Positions 31,932 to 42,598 of a stretch of DNA of 64,000 nt are shown here, in pieces; the stretch's first letter is position 1, and each line of letters starts with the position of its first letter. Where the stretch lies: contig NZ_CP108513.1 of the NCBI RefSeq assembly GCF_035989285.1, forward strand, positions 4,774,001 through 4,838,000, read 5' to 3'. The position numbers were made by a program, and so were the translations under genes. The notes under the pieces are model-generated. The model ran no database searches, was not told the DNA's origin, and worked only from the letters and a program-made list of their open reading frames with translations. The stretch comes from Streptomyces sp. NBC_01235 (GTDB lineage: Bacteria > Actinomycetota > Actinomycetes > Streptomycetales > Streptomycetaceae).

Positions 31932-32516
31932 ATGGCCGAGGTCAAGCTCGCAGCCGAGACCCGTACCGAGTTCGGCAAGGGCGCCGCCCGCCGTATCCGT
32001 CGTGCCGCCAAGGTTCCCGCCGTGGTCTACGGCCACGGTGCCGACCCCGTGCACATCACGCTGCCGGGCCACGAGCTCCAGCTCGCCCTGCGCACCCCGA
32101 ACGTCCTGCTCAGCCTGGACATCGAGGGCAAGACCCAGCTGGCCATCCCGAAGGCCGTGCAGCGCGACGCGATCAAGGGCTTCCTCGACCACGTCGACCT
32201 TCTTCTCGTGACGCGTGGCGAGAAGGTCAACGTCGAGGTCTACGTCCACACCGAGGGTGACCTGGCCCCGGGTGCCTACCTGCTCGAGCACGTGCTGAGC
32301 ACGCTGACGGTCGAGGCCGAGGCCACGCACATCCCGGAGTCGGTCACCGTCTCCATCGAGGGCCTGGAGGCCGGCGCCTCCATCCTCGCGAAGGACATCC
32401 CGCTGCCCCAGGGCACCACGCTGGCGATCGACGAGGACGCGGTCGTCCTCCAGGTCCTGGCCGCCCAGGCGGAGGAGGCCCCGGCGGAGGCCGAGGCCGA
32501 GGCCACCGAGGCCTGA
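31932..32516 (+). CDS. rplY: 50S ribosomal protein L25 (CTC family)
   Basis: A 194-residue long-form L25/TL5 protein that binds 5S rRNA. The ATG start has GAGGAG upstream. It has the N-terminal L25 domain ([45 protein letters not shown]) and the C-terminal TL5 beta domain ([42 protein letters not shown]). It ends in an acidic Ala/Glu tail ([15 protein letters not shown]), usual in actinomycetes. It lies between prs and pth, its common neighbours, and a GC hairpin separates it from pth. Confidence 0.96.
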   Translation: MAEVKLAAETRTEFGKGAARRIRRAAKVPAVVYGHGADPVHITLPGHELQLALRTPNVLLSLDIEGKTQLAIPKAVQRDAIKGFLDHVDLLLVTRGEKVNVEVYVHTEGDLAPGAYLLEHVLSTLTVEAEATHIPESVTVSIEGLEAGASILAKDIPLPQGTTLAIDEDAVVLQVLAAQAEEAPAEAEAEATEA

Positions 32517-32539
32517 TTTTTCACAGACCTCATCCCGTC

Positions 32540-32569
32540 GGCCGCCGCTTCCTCTGGGGAGCGGCGGCC
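32540..32569 (+). terminator. Hairpin between rplY and pth
   Basis: GGCCGCCGCT and its exact complement AGCGGCGGCC flank a 10-nt loop, 24 nt after the rplY stop and 33 nt before pth. It is either a terminator or an attenuator that lowers pth expression relative to rplY. Confidence 0.65.
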
Positions 32570-32601
32570 TGCGTGTGGTCCCTGCGTGTAGTCAAGGAGA
32601 C

Positions 32602-33204
32602 ATGGACGTGACGATCGACGCCAACGCGCCCTGGCTGATCGTGGGCCTCGGCAATCCGGGTCCGGAGTACGCCATGAACCGGCACAACGTCGGGTTCATG
32701 GTGGCCGATCTGCTGGCCGAGCAGATCGGTGGGAGGTTCAAGCGGGCGGGGAAGGCGCAGGCGCAGGTCGTCGAGGGGCGGATCGGTCCGCCGGGCACGG
32801 GGAGCCGGCGGGTGGTGCTGGCGAAGCCGATGTCGTTCATGAACCTGTCGGGTGGTCCGGTGAACGCGTTGCGGGACTTCTACAAGGTGCCGGTGGGGAA
32901 CATCGTTGCGGTGCACGACGAGCTGGACATCGACTACGGGGTGCTGCGGCTGAAGCTGGGCGGTGGGGACAACGGGCACAACGGGCTGAAGTCGATGACC
33001 AAGGCGATGGGTGCGGAGTACCACCGTGTGCGATTCGGGATCGGGCGGCCGCCGGGGCGGATGCAGGTGGCGGACTTCGTGCTGAAGGACTTCTCGTCGG
33101 CCGAGCGCAAGGAGCTGGACTACTTCGTGGACCGGGCGGCGGATGCGGTGGAGGCGCTGGTTCTGGAGGGTCTTGAGCGGGCGCAAAGCACGTACAACTC
33201 CTGA
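32602..33204 (+). CDS. pth: Peptidyl-tRNA hydrolase
   Basis: A 200-residue enzyme that recycles tRNA from peptidyl-tRNA released during translation. The ATG start (MDVTIDAN) has AAGGAGA seven bases upstream and is preferred to the in-frame GTG at 32575. Conserved elements are [20 protein letters not shown] with the catalytic His, [13 protein letters not shown], the [10 protein letters not shown] motif with its catalytic Asp, and [13 protein letters not shown]. It is the last gene of the glmU-prs-rplY-pth run. Confidence 0.97.
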   Translation: MDVTIDANAPWLIVGLGNPGPEYAMNRHNVGFMVADLLAEQIGGRFKRAGKAQAQVVEGRIGPPGTGSRRVVLAKPMSFMNLSGGPVNALRDFYKVPVGNIVAVHDELDIDYGVLRLKLGGGDNGHNGLKSMTKAMGAEYHRVRFGIGRPPGRMQVADFVLKDFSSAERKELDYFVDRAADAVEALVLEGLERAQSTYNS

Positions 33205-33246
33205 CTTGTCGCCCACCGAGGTTGACGGGTCGTTCGGGCATGGCCA

Positions 33247-33855
33247 ATGATCCCGGCCATGCTTGCTACCGCAGCCCCGTCCCATCGCCGTCGGGGTTCG
33301 TCCCGTAAGAACCCGGCCAAGGGGTCGGTGAAGGGCTCCGGGTCGGTGAAGGGCTACGGCTCGGTGAAGGGCTCGGGCTCGGCCAAGGGCTCGGATTCGG
33401 TGGCCGCGTTGCGGTGGGGGCGGTTGGCGGCGATGGGTACGGTCGCGGTGCTGATCCTGATCGCGGGGGTGTGGGGTTCCTGGGGGTCCGCTCAGCACGT
33501 GATGCTGACGAAGGGCCGGGAGCAGGGCACGGTCGAGGTGACGCGGTGCGGCGAGGAGACCTGCGTCGGGCCTTATACGCCGTTGTCGGCGGGGTCGACG
33601 GCACGCGCGCGTGTGGTGATCGAGAAGTCGGTGGCGGTGCGCAAGGGGCGGACCTACACGGTGGTTCTCAAGCCCGACAGTGATGAGGCGGTGCGTTCGG
33701 GTCCCGCGGGGGTCCTGTTCGCCTGGGTTCCGTTGGGCGGGGCGCTGCTGCTGGCGTCGGTGGTGGTCGCGGGCGGTCTGGGGCGGACGCGGGCCGGGTG
33801 GGTGCTGGCGGGGTCGGGGGTGGCGTTGTTGACGGCTGCGTTCGTGACGATTTGA
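33247..33855 (+). CDS. Membrane protein with a hexapeptide-repeat N-terminus
   Basis: About 202 residues from ATG 33247 (ATG 33259, MLATAAPSHRR, is equally possible). The N-terminal segment is basic and repetitive, roughly (GSVKGS/Y)n. One TM helix follows (LAAMGTVAVLILIAGVWGSW), then an extracytoplasmic part (TVEVTRCGEETCVGPYTPLSAGSTARARVVIEKSVAVRKGRTYTVVLKPDSD) with a possible disulfide C-x4-C, and two more helices at the C-terminus. I do not recognise the family. The context, after pth and before a sortase substrate, gives no functional hint. Confidence 0.7.
   Translation: MIPAMLATAAPSHRRRGSSRKNPAKGSVKGSGSVKGYGSVKGSGSAKGSDSVAALRWGRLAAMGTVAVLILIAGVWGSWGSAQHVMLTKGREQGTVEVTRCGEETCVGPYTPLSAGSTARARVVIEKSVAVRKGRTYTVVLKPDSDEAVRSGPAGVLFAWVPLGGALLLASVVVAGGLGRTRAGWVLAGSGVALLTAAFVTI
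33324..33395. repeat. 18-bp in-frame tandem repeat, 4 units
   Basis: Four 18-bp units (GTCGGTGAAGGGCTCCGG and variants) encode a Ser-Val-Lys-Gly-Ser/Tyr-Gly hexapeptide repeat in the cytoplasmic N-terminus of the membrane protein. The unit length keeps the frame, so the copy number can vary without breaking the gene. Confidence 0.85.
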
Positions 33856-33989
33856 GGGCGTTCGGTGTCCCTTTTTTCTGCGAGGGACCATATGTTGCCT
33901 GTTTGTGATTGACCGAGGGTCAGTGTCGGCAGGAAGCTGAGCCGCCCCCTCCACATCTTCCCTTTCGTCACTCGAAGATGGACTGCCCC

Positions 33990-34679
33990 ATGCGCACCTT
34001 CTCCCGTGCCGGCGCCCTGTCCGCCGTCGCTGCTGTCGCGGTGTTCGCCGCGCCCGTCACCGCCCATGCCGCCCCGCCGGGGGACAACGGCGATGTGAAG
34101 ATCCACAAGTCGACGACGGACGAGTTCGACGAGCGGAACGAGCCGCATGCCTGCTCGTTCTATCTCGACGCCTTCGACTTCGACGGTCTGGCAAAGGTGG
34201 ACTGGCACATCGAGGCCTGGGCGCCGAGCGCCGACTCCAAGGGCGAGACGGTGAAGACCGGCTCGATCACCCTGGACGGCAAGGGTCACGGCCGTACCGA
34301 GGACCTGTCGCTGGCGGACGGGCACTACAAACTGTTCTGGAACTTCGAGGGCGAGAAGGGGGCCGCGAAGCACAAGGTGTTCTGGACGGAGTGCGGGGAC
34401 GAGGAGGGCGGCGGCTCATCGTCGTCCCCGTCGCCGTCGGGTTCGGCGTCCTCGTCCGCGTCAGCGTCTGCGTCTGCGTCGCCGAGTTCCTCGGTGTCGG
34501 CGTCGGTGGAGCCGTCGGGTTCGGCGGGGTCGACTCCGTCGTCGGCTCCCGGACCGCAGGGCGAGGGCGGCGGCCTCGCCGAGACGGGCAACGGTGCGCC
34601 TGTCGGCGCGCTGGCCGGTGTCGCGGCCGTGCTGCTCGGCGCGGGCGGTTACCTGGTGGTGCGGCGGCGCCGAGCCTGA
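33990..34679 (+). CDS. Sortase-anchored surface protein (LAETG)
   Basis: A 229-residue preprotein (alternative ATG at 33978). It has a signal peptide with cleavage near AHA-APP, then a compact extracellular domain (VKIHKSTTDEFDERNEPHACSFYLDAFDFD ... HYKLFWNFEGEKGAAKHKVFWTEC), a Ser-rich stalk from about residue 150, and a cell-wall sorting signal: LAETG, a hydrophobic helix (APVGALAGVAAVLLGAGGYLVV) and the terminal RRRRA. LAETG and LAxTG are recognised by class E sortases in Streptomyces, so the protein should be linked to peptidoglycan. The domain's function is unknown. It is convergent with ppc. Confidence 0.85.
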   Translation: MRTFSRAGALSAVAAVAVFAAPVTAHAAPPGDNGDVKIHKSTTDEFDERNEPHACSFYLDAFDFDGLAKVDWHIEAWAPSADSKGETVKTGSITLDGKGHGRTEDLSLADGHYKLFWNFEGEKGAAKHKVFWTECGDEEGGGSSSSPSPSGSASSSASASASASPSSSVSASVEPSGSAGSTPSSAPGPQGEGGGLAETGNGAPVGALAGVAAVLLGAGGYLVVRRRRA

Positions 34680-34697
34680 CGTTCGGAAGGAACATGG

Positions 34698-34734
34698 GGG
34701 TGCCCCCGAGCCGGTACGACGCTCGGGGGCACCC
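34698..34734. terminator. Bidirectional terminator between surface protein gene and ppc
   Basis: GGGTGCCCCCGAGC and its exact complement GCTCGGGGGCACCC flank a 9-nt loop. The hairpin is followed on the + strand by TTGTGTGT. It lies 18 nt after each of the two convergent stops. Confidence 0.88.
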
Positions 34735-34752
34735 TTGTGTGTGCGGCCGGGT

Positions 34753-37494
<2,742 letters not shown>

Positions 37495-37698
37495 AGGTGC
37501 GGCTCCTTGCAGTGTTGAAGCTCGTCCGGGAGGGAACTCGGAGGTCGGCCCCGTGGCGGGCATCGCATAGGGGCCGGACATCCGGGAAGAAAACAGAGCG
37601 GACCGCGCTGTCCGACCGTCTCCAAGGATAGGTGTCCGTGGGGACGCGCAGGTGGGCGGGCTCTTGCCGCCGGGCTGAGCACTGCCATACTTACGATG

Positions 37699-37720
37699 CC
37701 GTAGGTTACGGAACCGTAGG
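37699..37720. promoter_or_regulatory. Candidate operator upstream of the desaturase-tetR operon
   Basis: The dyad TACGG-AA-CCGTA (37707-37718) sits inside a 22-bp stretch bounded by direct repeats CCGTAGG (37699-37705 and 37714-37720). It is 64 nt before the desaturase ATG and between divergent ppc and desaturase genes. The likely ligand-responsive repressor is the TetR protein encoded by the second gene of the operon. The assignment rests on position and symmetry only. Confidence 0.5.
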
Positions 37721-37783
37721 AAGTGCTGCGCGGTTCCGGCGGTACGGCATCTCCCTCATTCCAAGACCCCCCAGGGGACGCGC

Positions 37784-38797
37784 ATGACCACAGGCTCCAA
37801 CGTGATCGAAGACCCTTCCAAGGCACCCGACGGCAGCCCTGCGCCTTTGGCCACCCTGGGTGGCGAGCAGAAGCGTTCGATCGAGCAGATCACGCTGCTG
37901 ATCTTCATCATCGTCCCGTTCCTGGCGGTGCTGGCGGCGGTGCCGCTGGCGTGGAACTGGGGGGGTGTGAGCTGGCTGGACCTCGGTCTGCTGGTCTTCA
38001 TGTACTTCCTCGGGTGCCACGGCATCACGATCGGTTTCCACCGGTACTTCACGCATGGTTCGTTCAAGGCGAGGCGGCCGCTGCGGATCGCGTTGGCGAT
38101 CATGGGGTCGATGGCGGTGGAGGGTCCGCTGGTGCGCTGGGTGGCGGATCACCGTAAGCACCACAAGTTCTCCGACGCGGAGGGTGACCCGCATTCGCCG
38201 TGGCGGTTCGGGGAGACGGTTCCGGCCCTGATGAAGGGTCTGTGGTGGGCGCACATCGCCTGGATGTTCGACGAGGAGCAGACGCCGCAGGACAAGTACG
38301 CGCCGGATCTGATCAAGGACCCGGCGATCCGTGCGATCTCGCGGCAGTTCGTGTTCTGGACGGTGTTGTCGCTGGCGCTGCCGCCGCTGGTGGGCGGGCT
38401 GGTGACGATGTCCTGGTGGGGCGCGTTCACGGCGTTCTTCTGGGGTTCGCTGGTGCGGGTGGCGCTGCTGCACCACGTCACGTGGTCGATCAACTCGATC
38501 TGTCACGCGGTGGGCAAGCGTCCGTTCAAGTCGCGGGACCGGTCGGGCAACGTGTGGTGGCTGGCGGTGCTGTCGTGCGGGGAGTCCTGGCACAACCTGC
38601 ACCATGCCGAACCGACGTCGGCGCGGCACGGGGTGATGCGGGGGCAGCTGGACTCCTCCGCTCGCTTCATCCGGTGGTTCGAGATGCTCGGGTGGGCGTA
38701 TGACGTGCGCTGGCCGTCACGCTCGCGTATCGATTCGCGTCGCAACACGGGTGAGGACGGCTCCCGGCGGGGGAAGGCGACCGTCGAGGCGGCATGA
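37784..38797 (+). CDS. Acyl-CoA desaturase (delta-9 fatty acid desaturase)
   Basis: A 337-residue integral membrane di-iron enzyme. The three histidine boxes are intact: HRYFTH, HRKHH and HNLHH. Two pairs of helices are visible (ITLLIFIIVPFLAVLAAVPLAWNW ... LLVFMYFLGC and VFWTVLSLALPPLVGGLVTM). It introduces a cis double bond into a saturated acyl chain, here probably acyl-CoA, using O2 and reduced ferredoxin or a similar donor, and so tunes membrane fluidity. The ATG start follows GGGGA. Its stop overlaps the tetR start (ATGA), so enzyme and regulator are co-expressed. Confidence 0.93.
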   Translation: MTTGSNVIEDPSKAPDGSPAPLATLGGEQKRSIEQITLLIFIIVPFLAVLAAVPLAWNWGGVSWLDLGLLVFMYFLGCHGITIGFHRYFTHGSFKARRPLRIALAIMGSMAVEGPLVRWVADHRKHHKFSDAEGDPHSPWRFGETVPALMKGLWWAHIAWMFDEEQTPQDKYAPDLIKDPAIRAISRQFVFWTVLSLALPPLVGGLVTMSWWGAFTAFFWGSLVRVALLHHVTWSINSICHAVGKRPFKSRDRSGNVWWLAVLSCGESWHNLHHAEPTSARHGVMRGQLDSSARFIRWFEMLGWAYDVRWPSRSRIDSRRNTGEDGSRRGKATVEAA

Positions 38798-39480
38798 TTG
38801 ACGGTGTGGCGACCGACTCCAGCAGTACCTCCAGTCCCAGCAGTGATGCGAAGCCGCGGCGCGCGCGACGCACCCGTATGACGGGGGCGGAGCGTCGGCA
38901 GCAGTTGCTGGAGATCGGTCGCACCCTGTTCGCGGCGAAGGGTTTCGAGGGCACGTCGGTGGAGGAGATCGCGGCGAAGGCCGGGGTGTCCAAGCCGGTG
39001 GTGTACGAGCACTTCGGCGGCAAGGAGGGGCTGTACGCGGTGGTCGTGGACCGCGAGATGCGCCGCCTGCTGGACATGGTCACGTCATCGTTGACGGCGG
39101 GGCACCCCCGCGAGCTCCTCGAACAGGCGGCGTTCGCGCTCCTCGACTACATCGAGGAGTACACGGACGGTTTCCGCATTCTGGTCCGCGACTCCCCCAT
39201 CCCGCAGTCCACCGGCTCCTTCGCGTCGCTGATCTCCGACATCGCGACGCAGGTGGAGGACATCCTGGGCCGCGAGTTCAAGAACCGCGGCTTCGATCCG
39301 AAACTGGCCCCCCTGTACGCCCAGGCCCTGGTCGGCATGGTCGCGCTGACCGGCCAGTGGTGGCTGGACGTGCGCCGTCCGAAGAAGGCGGAGGTTGCGG
39401 CCCACCTGGTGAACCTGTCGTGGCACGGGCTGGACGGGCTGGAGGCCAAGCCGCACCTCATAGGGCGCCGCAAGGCCTGA
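38794..39480 (+). CDS. TetR-family regulator of the desaturase operon
   Basis: A 228-residue protein coupled to the desaturase gene by a 4-nt overlap. The N-terminal HTH is typical (RRQQLLEIGRTLFAAKGFEGTSVEEIAAKAGVSKPVVYEHFGGKEGLYAVVVDRE). The C-terminal ligand domain (LLDYIEEYTDGFRILVRDSP ... APLYAQALVGMVALTGQWWLD) resembles TetR regulators of actinobacterial fatty acid metabolism. A long-chain acyl-CoA ligand is a reasonable inference from context. The probable operator is the dyad 64 nt before the desaturase. The first 30 residues are Ser-rich and disordered. Confidence 0.9.
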   Translation: MIDGVATDSSSTSSPSSDAKPRRARRTRMTGAERRQQLLEIGRTLFAAKGFEGTSVEEIAAKAGVSKPVVYEHFGGKEGLYAVVVDREMRRLLDMVTSSLTAGHPRELLEQAAFALLDYIEEYTDGFRILVRDSPIPQSTGSFASLISDIATQVEDILGREFKNRGFDPKLAPLYAQALVGMVALTGQWWLDVRRPKKAEVAAHLVNLSWHGLDGLEAKPHLIGRRKA

Positions 39481-39503
39481 CCCGCGCATCCGAGCAACCC
39501 ACG

Positions 39504-39543
39504 GCCGAGAGACCGTCACCCTCAGCGGTGACGGTCTCTCGGC
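39504..39543. terminator. Bidirectional terminator after tetR
   Basis: GCCGAGAGACCGTCACC and its exact 17-nt complement flank the loop CTCAGC. It is 23 nt past the tetR stop and 37 nt past the stop of the convergent CsbD-like gene. Confidence 0.9.
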
Positions 39544-39580
39544 GGCATTACGGTCGCCGCGGTCAGTGCGGTCGGCGCGG

Positions 39581-39754
39581 TCAGTGCTTGAAGACGTCCT
39601 TGGCCTTCTCCTTCGCCTGGCGGGCGTCGCCCTTCGACTGGCCGGCGCGGCCCTTGGCCTCCATCCTCATGTCGCCCGTCGCGCGGCCGACGACCTCCTT
39701 GGCCTTGCCCTTGACCTGTTCCTTCTTGGCCTTGCCCTTCTGGTCCTTCGCCAC
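39581..39754 (-). CDS. CsbD-family stress-associated small protein
   Basis: A 57-residue, lysine- and alanine-rich protein starting at GTG (MAKDQKGKAKKEQVKGKAKE...VFKH). It matches the CsbD family: a helical region with KGKAKE, GRATGD and KGDARQAKEKAKDV. The B. subtilis namesake is under SigB control, and Streptomyces paralogues are often induced by osmotic stress, but no biochemical role is known. It is cytoplasmic with no signal. It ends at a shared terminator with the tetR gene. Confidence 0.85.
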   Translation of the reverse strand: MAKDQKGKAKKEQVKGKAKEVVGRATGDMRMEAKGRAGQSKGDARQAKEKAKDVFKH

Positions 39755-39816
39755 CGTGGATCACTCCCAGCCGCATCCGTGTCCGATGCCACCCCGAGTG
39801 GCCTTGCGCGCACCGT

Positions 39817-40203
39817 TCAAACGCGGGGCTCCAGGAACTCCAGCCGGTTGCCCACCGGGTCGAACGCGTAGAAGCGGCGGTGTCCCGGCAGGCCTGTGTC
39901 CCAGGCCAGGCGCGTTCCGTGGGCCTCCAGCCGGGCCGCGTAGGCCTCGATGTCGGTGACCCGCAGCCCGGGGTGGGCCTTTCGGGACGGGCGGAAGTGA
40001 CATTTTCCGCCTCCGGCGGGGGCGTCCTCGATCCCGAGGTGCAGCTGCACCGCGCCCGCCCGGAACCAGCAGCCGCCGCGCGCCGCGAGCGCGGGCGGCT
40101 TGGGGATCTCCGTCATGCCGAGGGCGTCGACATAGAAGGGGCGCAACAGGTCTTCGGTGCCGGGTGGCGCGGCGAGCTGGACGTGGTCGACGGCGGTGAG
40201 CAC
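39817..40203 (-). CDS. VOC (glyoxalase-fold) family protein
   Basis: A 128-residue protein starting at GTG (LTAVDHVQLAAPPG) after GGGAGCATGAG. It has the two beta-alpha-beta-beta-beta units of the vicinal oxygen chelate fold: DHVQLAAPPGTEDLLRPFYVDALGM and the second half GLRVTDIEAYAARLEAHGTRLAWDTGLPGHRRFYAFDPVGNRLEFLEP, whose last Glu is a usual metal ligand. The reaction is unknown (glyoxalase, dioxygenase or resistance protein). It starts 1 nt after the stop of the methyltransferase gene, so the two probably share an mRNA. Confidence 0.82.
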   Translation of the reverse strand: MLTAVDHVQLAAPPGTEDLLRPFYVDALGMTEIPKPPALAARGGCWFRAGAVQLHLGIEDAPAGGGKCHFRPSRKAHPGLRVTDIEAYAARLEAHGTRLAWDTGLPGHRRFYAFDPVGNRLEFLEPRV

Positions 40204-40204
40204 C

Positions 40205-41005
40205 TCATGCTCCCTTCGTGGCCACCGCGAACAGCCGGCGGAACGGCAGGACCGTGCCGTACTCGGCGCTCGGGTAGGCCTCGCGGAGCAGGTCGCGGTA
40301 CTCGGTGACGAAGGCGTCCCGGGCCTCGGGGTCGTCGGCGAGGGCGTCGAGGGCGGGGCGCAGGCCGGTGCCCTTGACCCAGTCGAGGACGGGGTCGTCG
40401 CCCTCGAGGACGTGGAAGTACGTGGTCGTCCAGACGTCGGTCTCGCAGCCGAGGCGGGCTAGCCGGTCGAGGTAGACGCCGGGGGCGTGGACCGAGTCCT
40501 CGTGGCGGAGCACGTCGGCGAGGCGGTCCTTCCAGCGGGGTGTGTCGCCGAGTTCGCGCATGAGGGCGTGCAGGGGCGCGTCGATGTTGTGGGGGACCTG
40601 GAAGGCGAAGGTGCCGCCGGGGGCGAGGCCGTCCAGCCAGGTGGCGAAGGCGTCGAGGTGACCGGGCACCCAGTGCAGGGCGGCGTTCGACACGAGCAGG
40701 TCGTACGTCTCCGTCGGCGCCCATGAGGCGAGGTCGGCGTGCGCGAAGTCGAGGCGTGCGCCGGCGTGCGCCGCCGCGTCGGCGAGCATCTGGGGCGAGT
40801 TGTCGTAGCCGGTGACGCGGGCGGTGGGCCAGCGGTCGGCGAGGACGGCGGTGACGTTGCCGGGTCCGCAGCCGAGGTCTCCGATGCGGGGCGGGTCGCC
40901 GGGCAGGTCGGGGATGCGGGCGAGGAGGTCGCCGAAGGGGCGGGCGCGGTGGCCGGCGTGACGCAGGTACTGGGCGGGGTCCCAGGAGGGGTTGGTCGTC
41001 GTCAT
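40205..41005 (-). CDS. tam: Trans-aconitate 2-methyltransferase-like SAM methyltransferase
   Basis: A 266-residue protein starting at ATG (MTTTNPSWDPAQYLRHAGHRARPFGDLLARI). The SAM-binding motif I is IGDLGCGPGNVTAVLADRWP, followed by VTGYDNSPQML, DLLVSNAALHWVPGH and FAFQVPHNIDAPLH, which closely follow Tam. Tam methylates trans-aconitate, a toxic by-product of aconitase, lowering its inhibition of the TCA cycle. The gene is divergent from a marR gene, and two dyads in the 89-nt intergenic region suggest MarR control of this operon with the VOC gene. The promoter region overlaps these dyads. Confidence 0.88.
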   Translation of the reverse strand: MTTTNPSWDPAQYLRHAGHRARPFGDLLARIPDLPGDPPRIGDLGCGPGNVTAVLADRWPTARVTGYDNSPQMLADAAAHAGARLDFAHADLASWAPTETYDLLVSNAALHWVPGHLDAFATWLDGLAPGGTFAFQVPHNIDAPLHALMRELGDTPRWKDRLADVLRHEDSVHAPGVYLDRLARLGCETDVWTTTYFHVLEGDDPVLDWVKGTGLRPALDALADDPEARDAFVTEYRDLLREAYPSAEYGTVLPFRRLFAVATKGA

Positions 41006-41030
41006 GCCTCGTACCTTCCCGCGCAATCTA

Positions 41031-41058
41031 TCTTGATGTCAAGAGACTTGATCTCAAG
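41031..41058. promoter_or_regulatory. Two MarR-type operator dyads
   Basis: TCTTGA-TG-TCAAGA (41031-41044) is a perfect dyad, and CTTGA-TC-TCAAG (41047-41058) is a second one with its centre 15 bp away. CTTGATNTCAAG-like dyads are typical MarR-family sites. They lie in the 89-nt gap between divergent tam and marR, positioned to control both. Confidence 0.75.
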
Positions 41059-41094
41059 AGACTTCACGTCGACACAACCACTACACTGATCGTC

Positions 41095-41592
41095 ATGGAG
41101 GACGAGGTCGATCGGCTGGTCGCAGCGTGGCGCCGGGAGCGCCCGGACCTCGACGTGGAGCCGCTGGAAGTACTCAGCCGGGTGAGCAGACTGGCCCGGC
41201 ACCTGGACCGCGCCCGCCGGCTGGCGTTCTCCGAGCACCAGCTGGAGCCCTGGGAGTTCGACGTCCTGACGGCGCTCAGGCGCGCGGGCGCCCCGTACCA
41301 GCTCTCGCCGGGGCAGTTGCTGACGCAGACGCTGGTGACGTCGGGCACGATGACGAACCGTATCGACCGGCTCACGAAGAAGGGCCTGGTGGAGCGGCTG
41401 CCGGACCCCAGCGACCGGCGCGGTGTGCTCGTCCGCCTCACGGACGACGGCAAGGAGCGCGGCGACCAGGCACTCGCCGGACTGCTCGACCAGGAGCGGG
41501 CGATCCTGGCCGAGCTCTCGCACGCCCAGCGCAGCGAGCTGGCCGCCCTGCTACGCCAGCTGACCGCCCCGTTCGACAACATCCCCGGCTAG
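41095..41592 (+). CDS. MarR-family transcriptional regulator
   Basis: A 165-residue winged-helix protein. DRARRLAFSEHQLEPWEFDVLTALRRAGAPYQLSPGQLLTQTLVTSGTMTNRIDRLTKKGLVERLPDPSDRRGVLVRLTDDG is the classic MarR DNA-binding region (recognition helix VTSGTMTNRIDRL, wing DPSDRRGVLV). N- and C-terminal helices form the dimer. It is divergent from tam and probably represses both genes through the paired dyads at 41031-41058, responding to an unknown phenolic or similar ligand. Its last 42 nt overlap the end of the opposite LuxR gene. Confidence 0.92.
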   Translation: MEDEVDRLVAAWRRERPDLDVEPLEVLSRVSRLARHLDRARRLAFSEHQLEPWEFDVLTALRRAGAPYQLSPGQLLTQTLVTSGTMTNRIDRLTKKGLVERLPDPSDRRGVLVRLTDDGKERGDQALAGLLDQERAILAELSHAQRSELAALLRQLTAPFDNIPG

Positions 41593-42318
41593 GTCGACAG
41601 GCCCGACGCCTGCCCGGCGCGCGAGCGCGACGGCGGCGAGCGTCGAGTGGACGCCCAGTTTGCCGAGGACGTTCTGCATGTGCGTGCGGACGGTGTGCGG
41701 GGAGAGGAACAGGCGGTCGGCGACGGCCTTGCGGCCCAGCCCCGCGACCATGCAGCGCAGCACTTCCCGCTCCCTCGGCGTGAGGGACTCCACCAGCCGT
41801 TCGCTCTCGGTGCGGTGCTTGCGGGTGGCCGTCAACTCCCTCAGGACACCCGTGAGCAGGGCGGGCGGGAGGTGGGTCTCCTCGCGCAGCACTCCGCGGA
41901 TGACCGTCAGCAGCCGCGACAGCGAGCAGTCCTTCGCCACCCAGCCGGACGCGCCGGCCTGGAGCGCGAGGGCCGCGCGACGCGGGTCGTCCTTCTCGGC
42001 GAGGACGACGATCCTGACGTGCGGCTGCCCGGTACGGACGCCCGCGACCAGCGAGATCCCGTCGACGAGCCCGTCCTCGCCCACCTCCTGCACGGGCACG
42101 GCGGGCCGTATGCCCGGCAGGGCGGCGCCCAGGTCGGCGTCGACGAGCAGCACGTCGTACCGGCGCCCCTCGGCGGCCGCGCGCTCCAGGCTGCGCAACG
42201 CCGCCGGGCCGCTGCCGGCCGCGGACACGTCGACGTCGGGCTCGGCCGCCAGTGCCGCGGCCAGCGACTCGGCGAAGATACGGTGGTCGTCGACGACCAG
42301 AACTCGGATACGAACCAC
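41551..42318 (-). CDS. LuxR/NarL-family response regulator
   Basis: A 255-residue protein starting at GTG with AAGGGGG upstream. The receiver domain has the acidic pair VVDDH near residue 10 and the phosphoacceptor in LLVDADLG at about residue 59. Lys in WVAKDCS is the conserved post-beta-5 Lys. The DNA-binding domain LTPREREVLRCMVAGLGRKAVADRLFLSPHTVRTHMQNVLGKLGVHSTLAAVALARR is a full LuxR HTH. The receiver is slightly unusual, with a long insert (PGIRPAVPVQEVGEDGLVDGISLVAGVRTGQ). No histidine kinase gene is adjacent, so it is an orphan regulator. Its 3' end overlaps the convergent marR gene by 42 nt. Confidence 0.9.
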   Translation of the reverse strand: MVRIRVLVVDDHRIFAESLAAALAAEPDVDVSAAGSGPAALRSLERAAAEGRRYDVLLVDADLGAALPGIRPAVPVQEVGEDGLVDGISLVAGVRTGQPHVRIVVLAEKDDPRRAALALQAGASGWVAKDCSLSRLLTVIRGVLREETHLPPALLTGVLRELTATRKHRTESERLVESLTPREREVLRCMVAGLGRKAVADRLFLSPHTVRTHMQNVLGKLGVHSTLAAVALARRAGVGPVDLAGDVVERGGQLA

Positions 42319-42598
42319 GAAACCCCCTTCCCCAAGCTCCTTGACAGAGCAGGGGATACCCCAAGGTCCGGAGATGAAGAACGGCGACCGGCGCGGATAC
42401 GACGCCCGGAGGGGGTGTCATGACCGCACGGCCGCCGCCGTGCAGAGACTGCTACCCCCACCGCGGGCGTCGTACCCGACTGTCTCGCCCCCTGATCGGC
42501 ACCGGCCCCCACCGGTGCTGTTCACAGGGTAGGGCCGTGGGCTGACAGGGGAAGGAAAATTACAGAACTGGTTGGCCAGGGCGTTTATGGTGTGCCGC

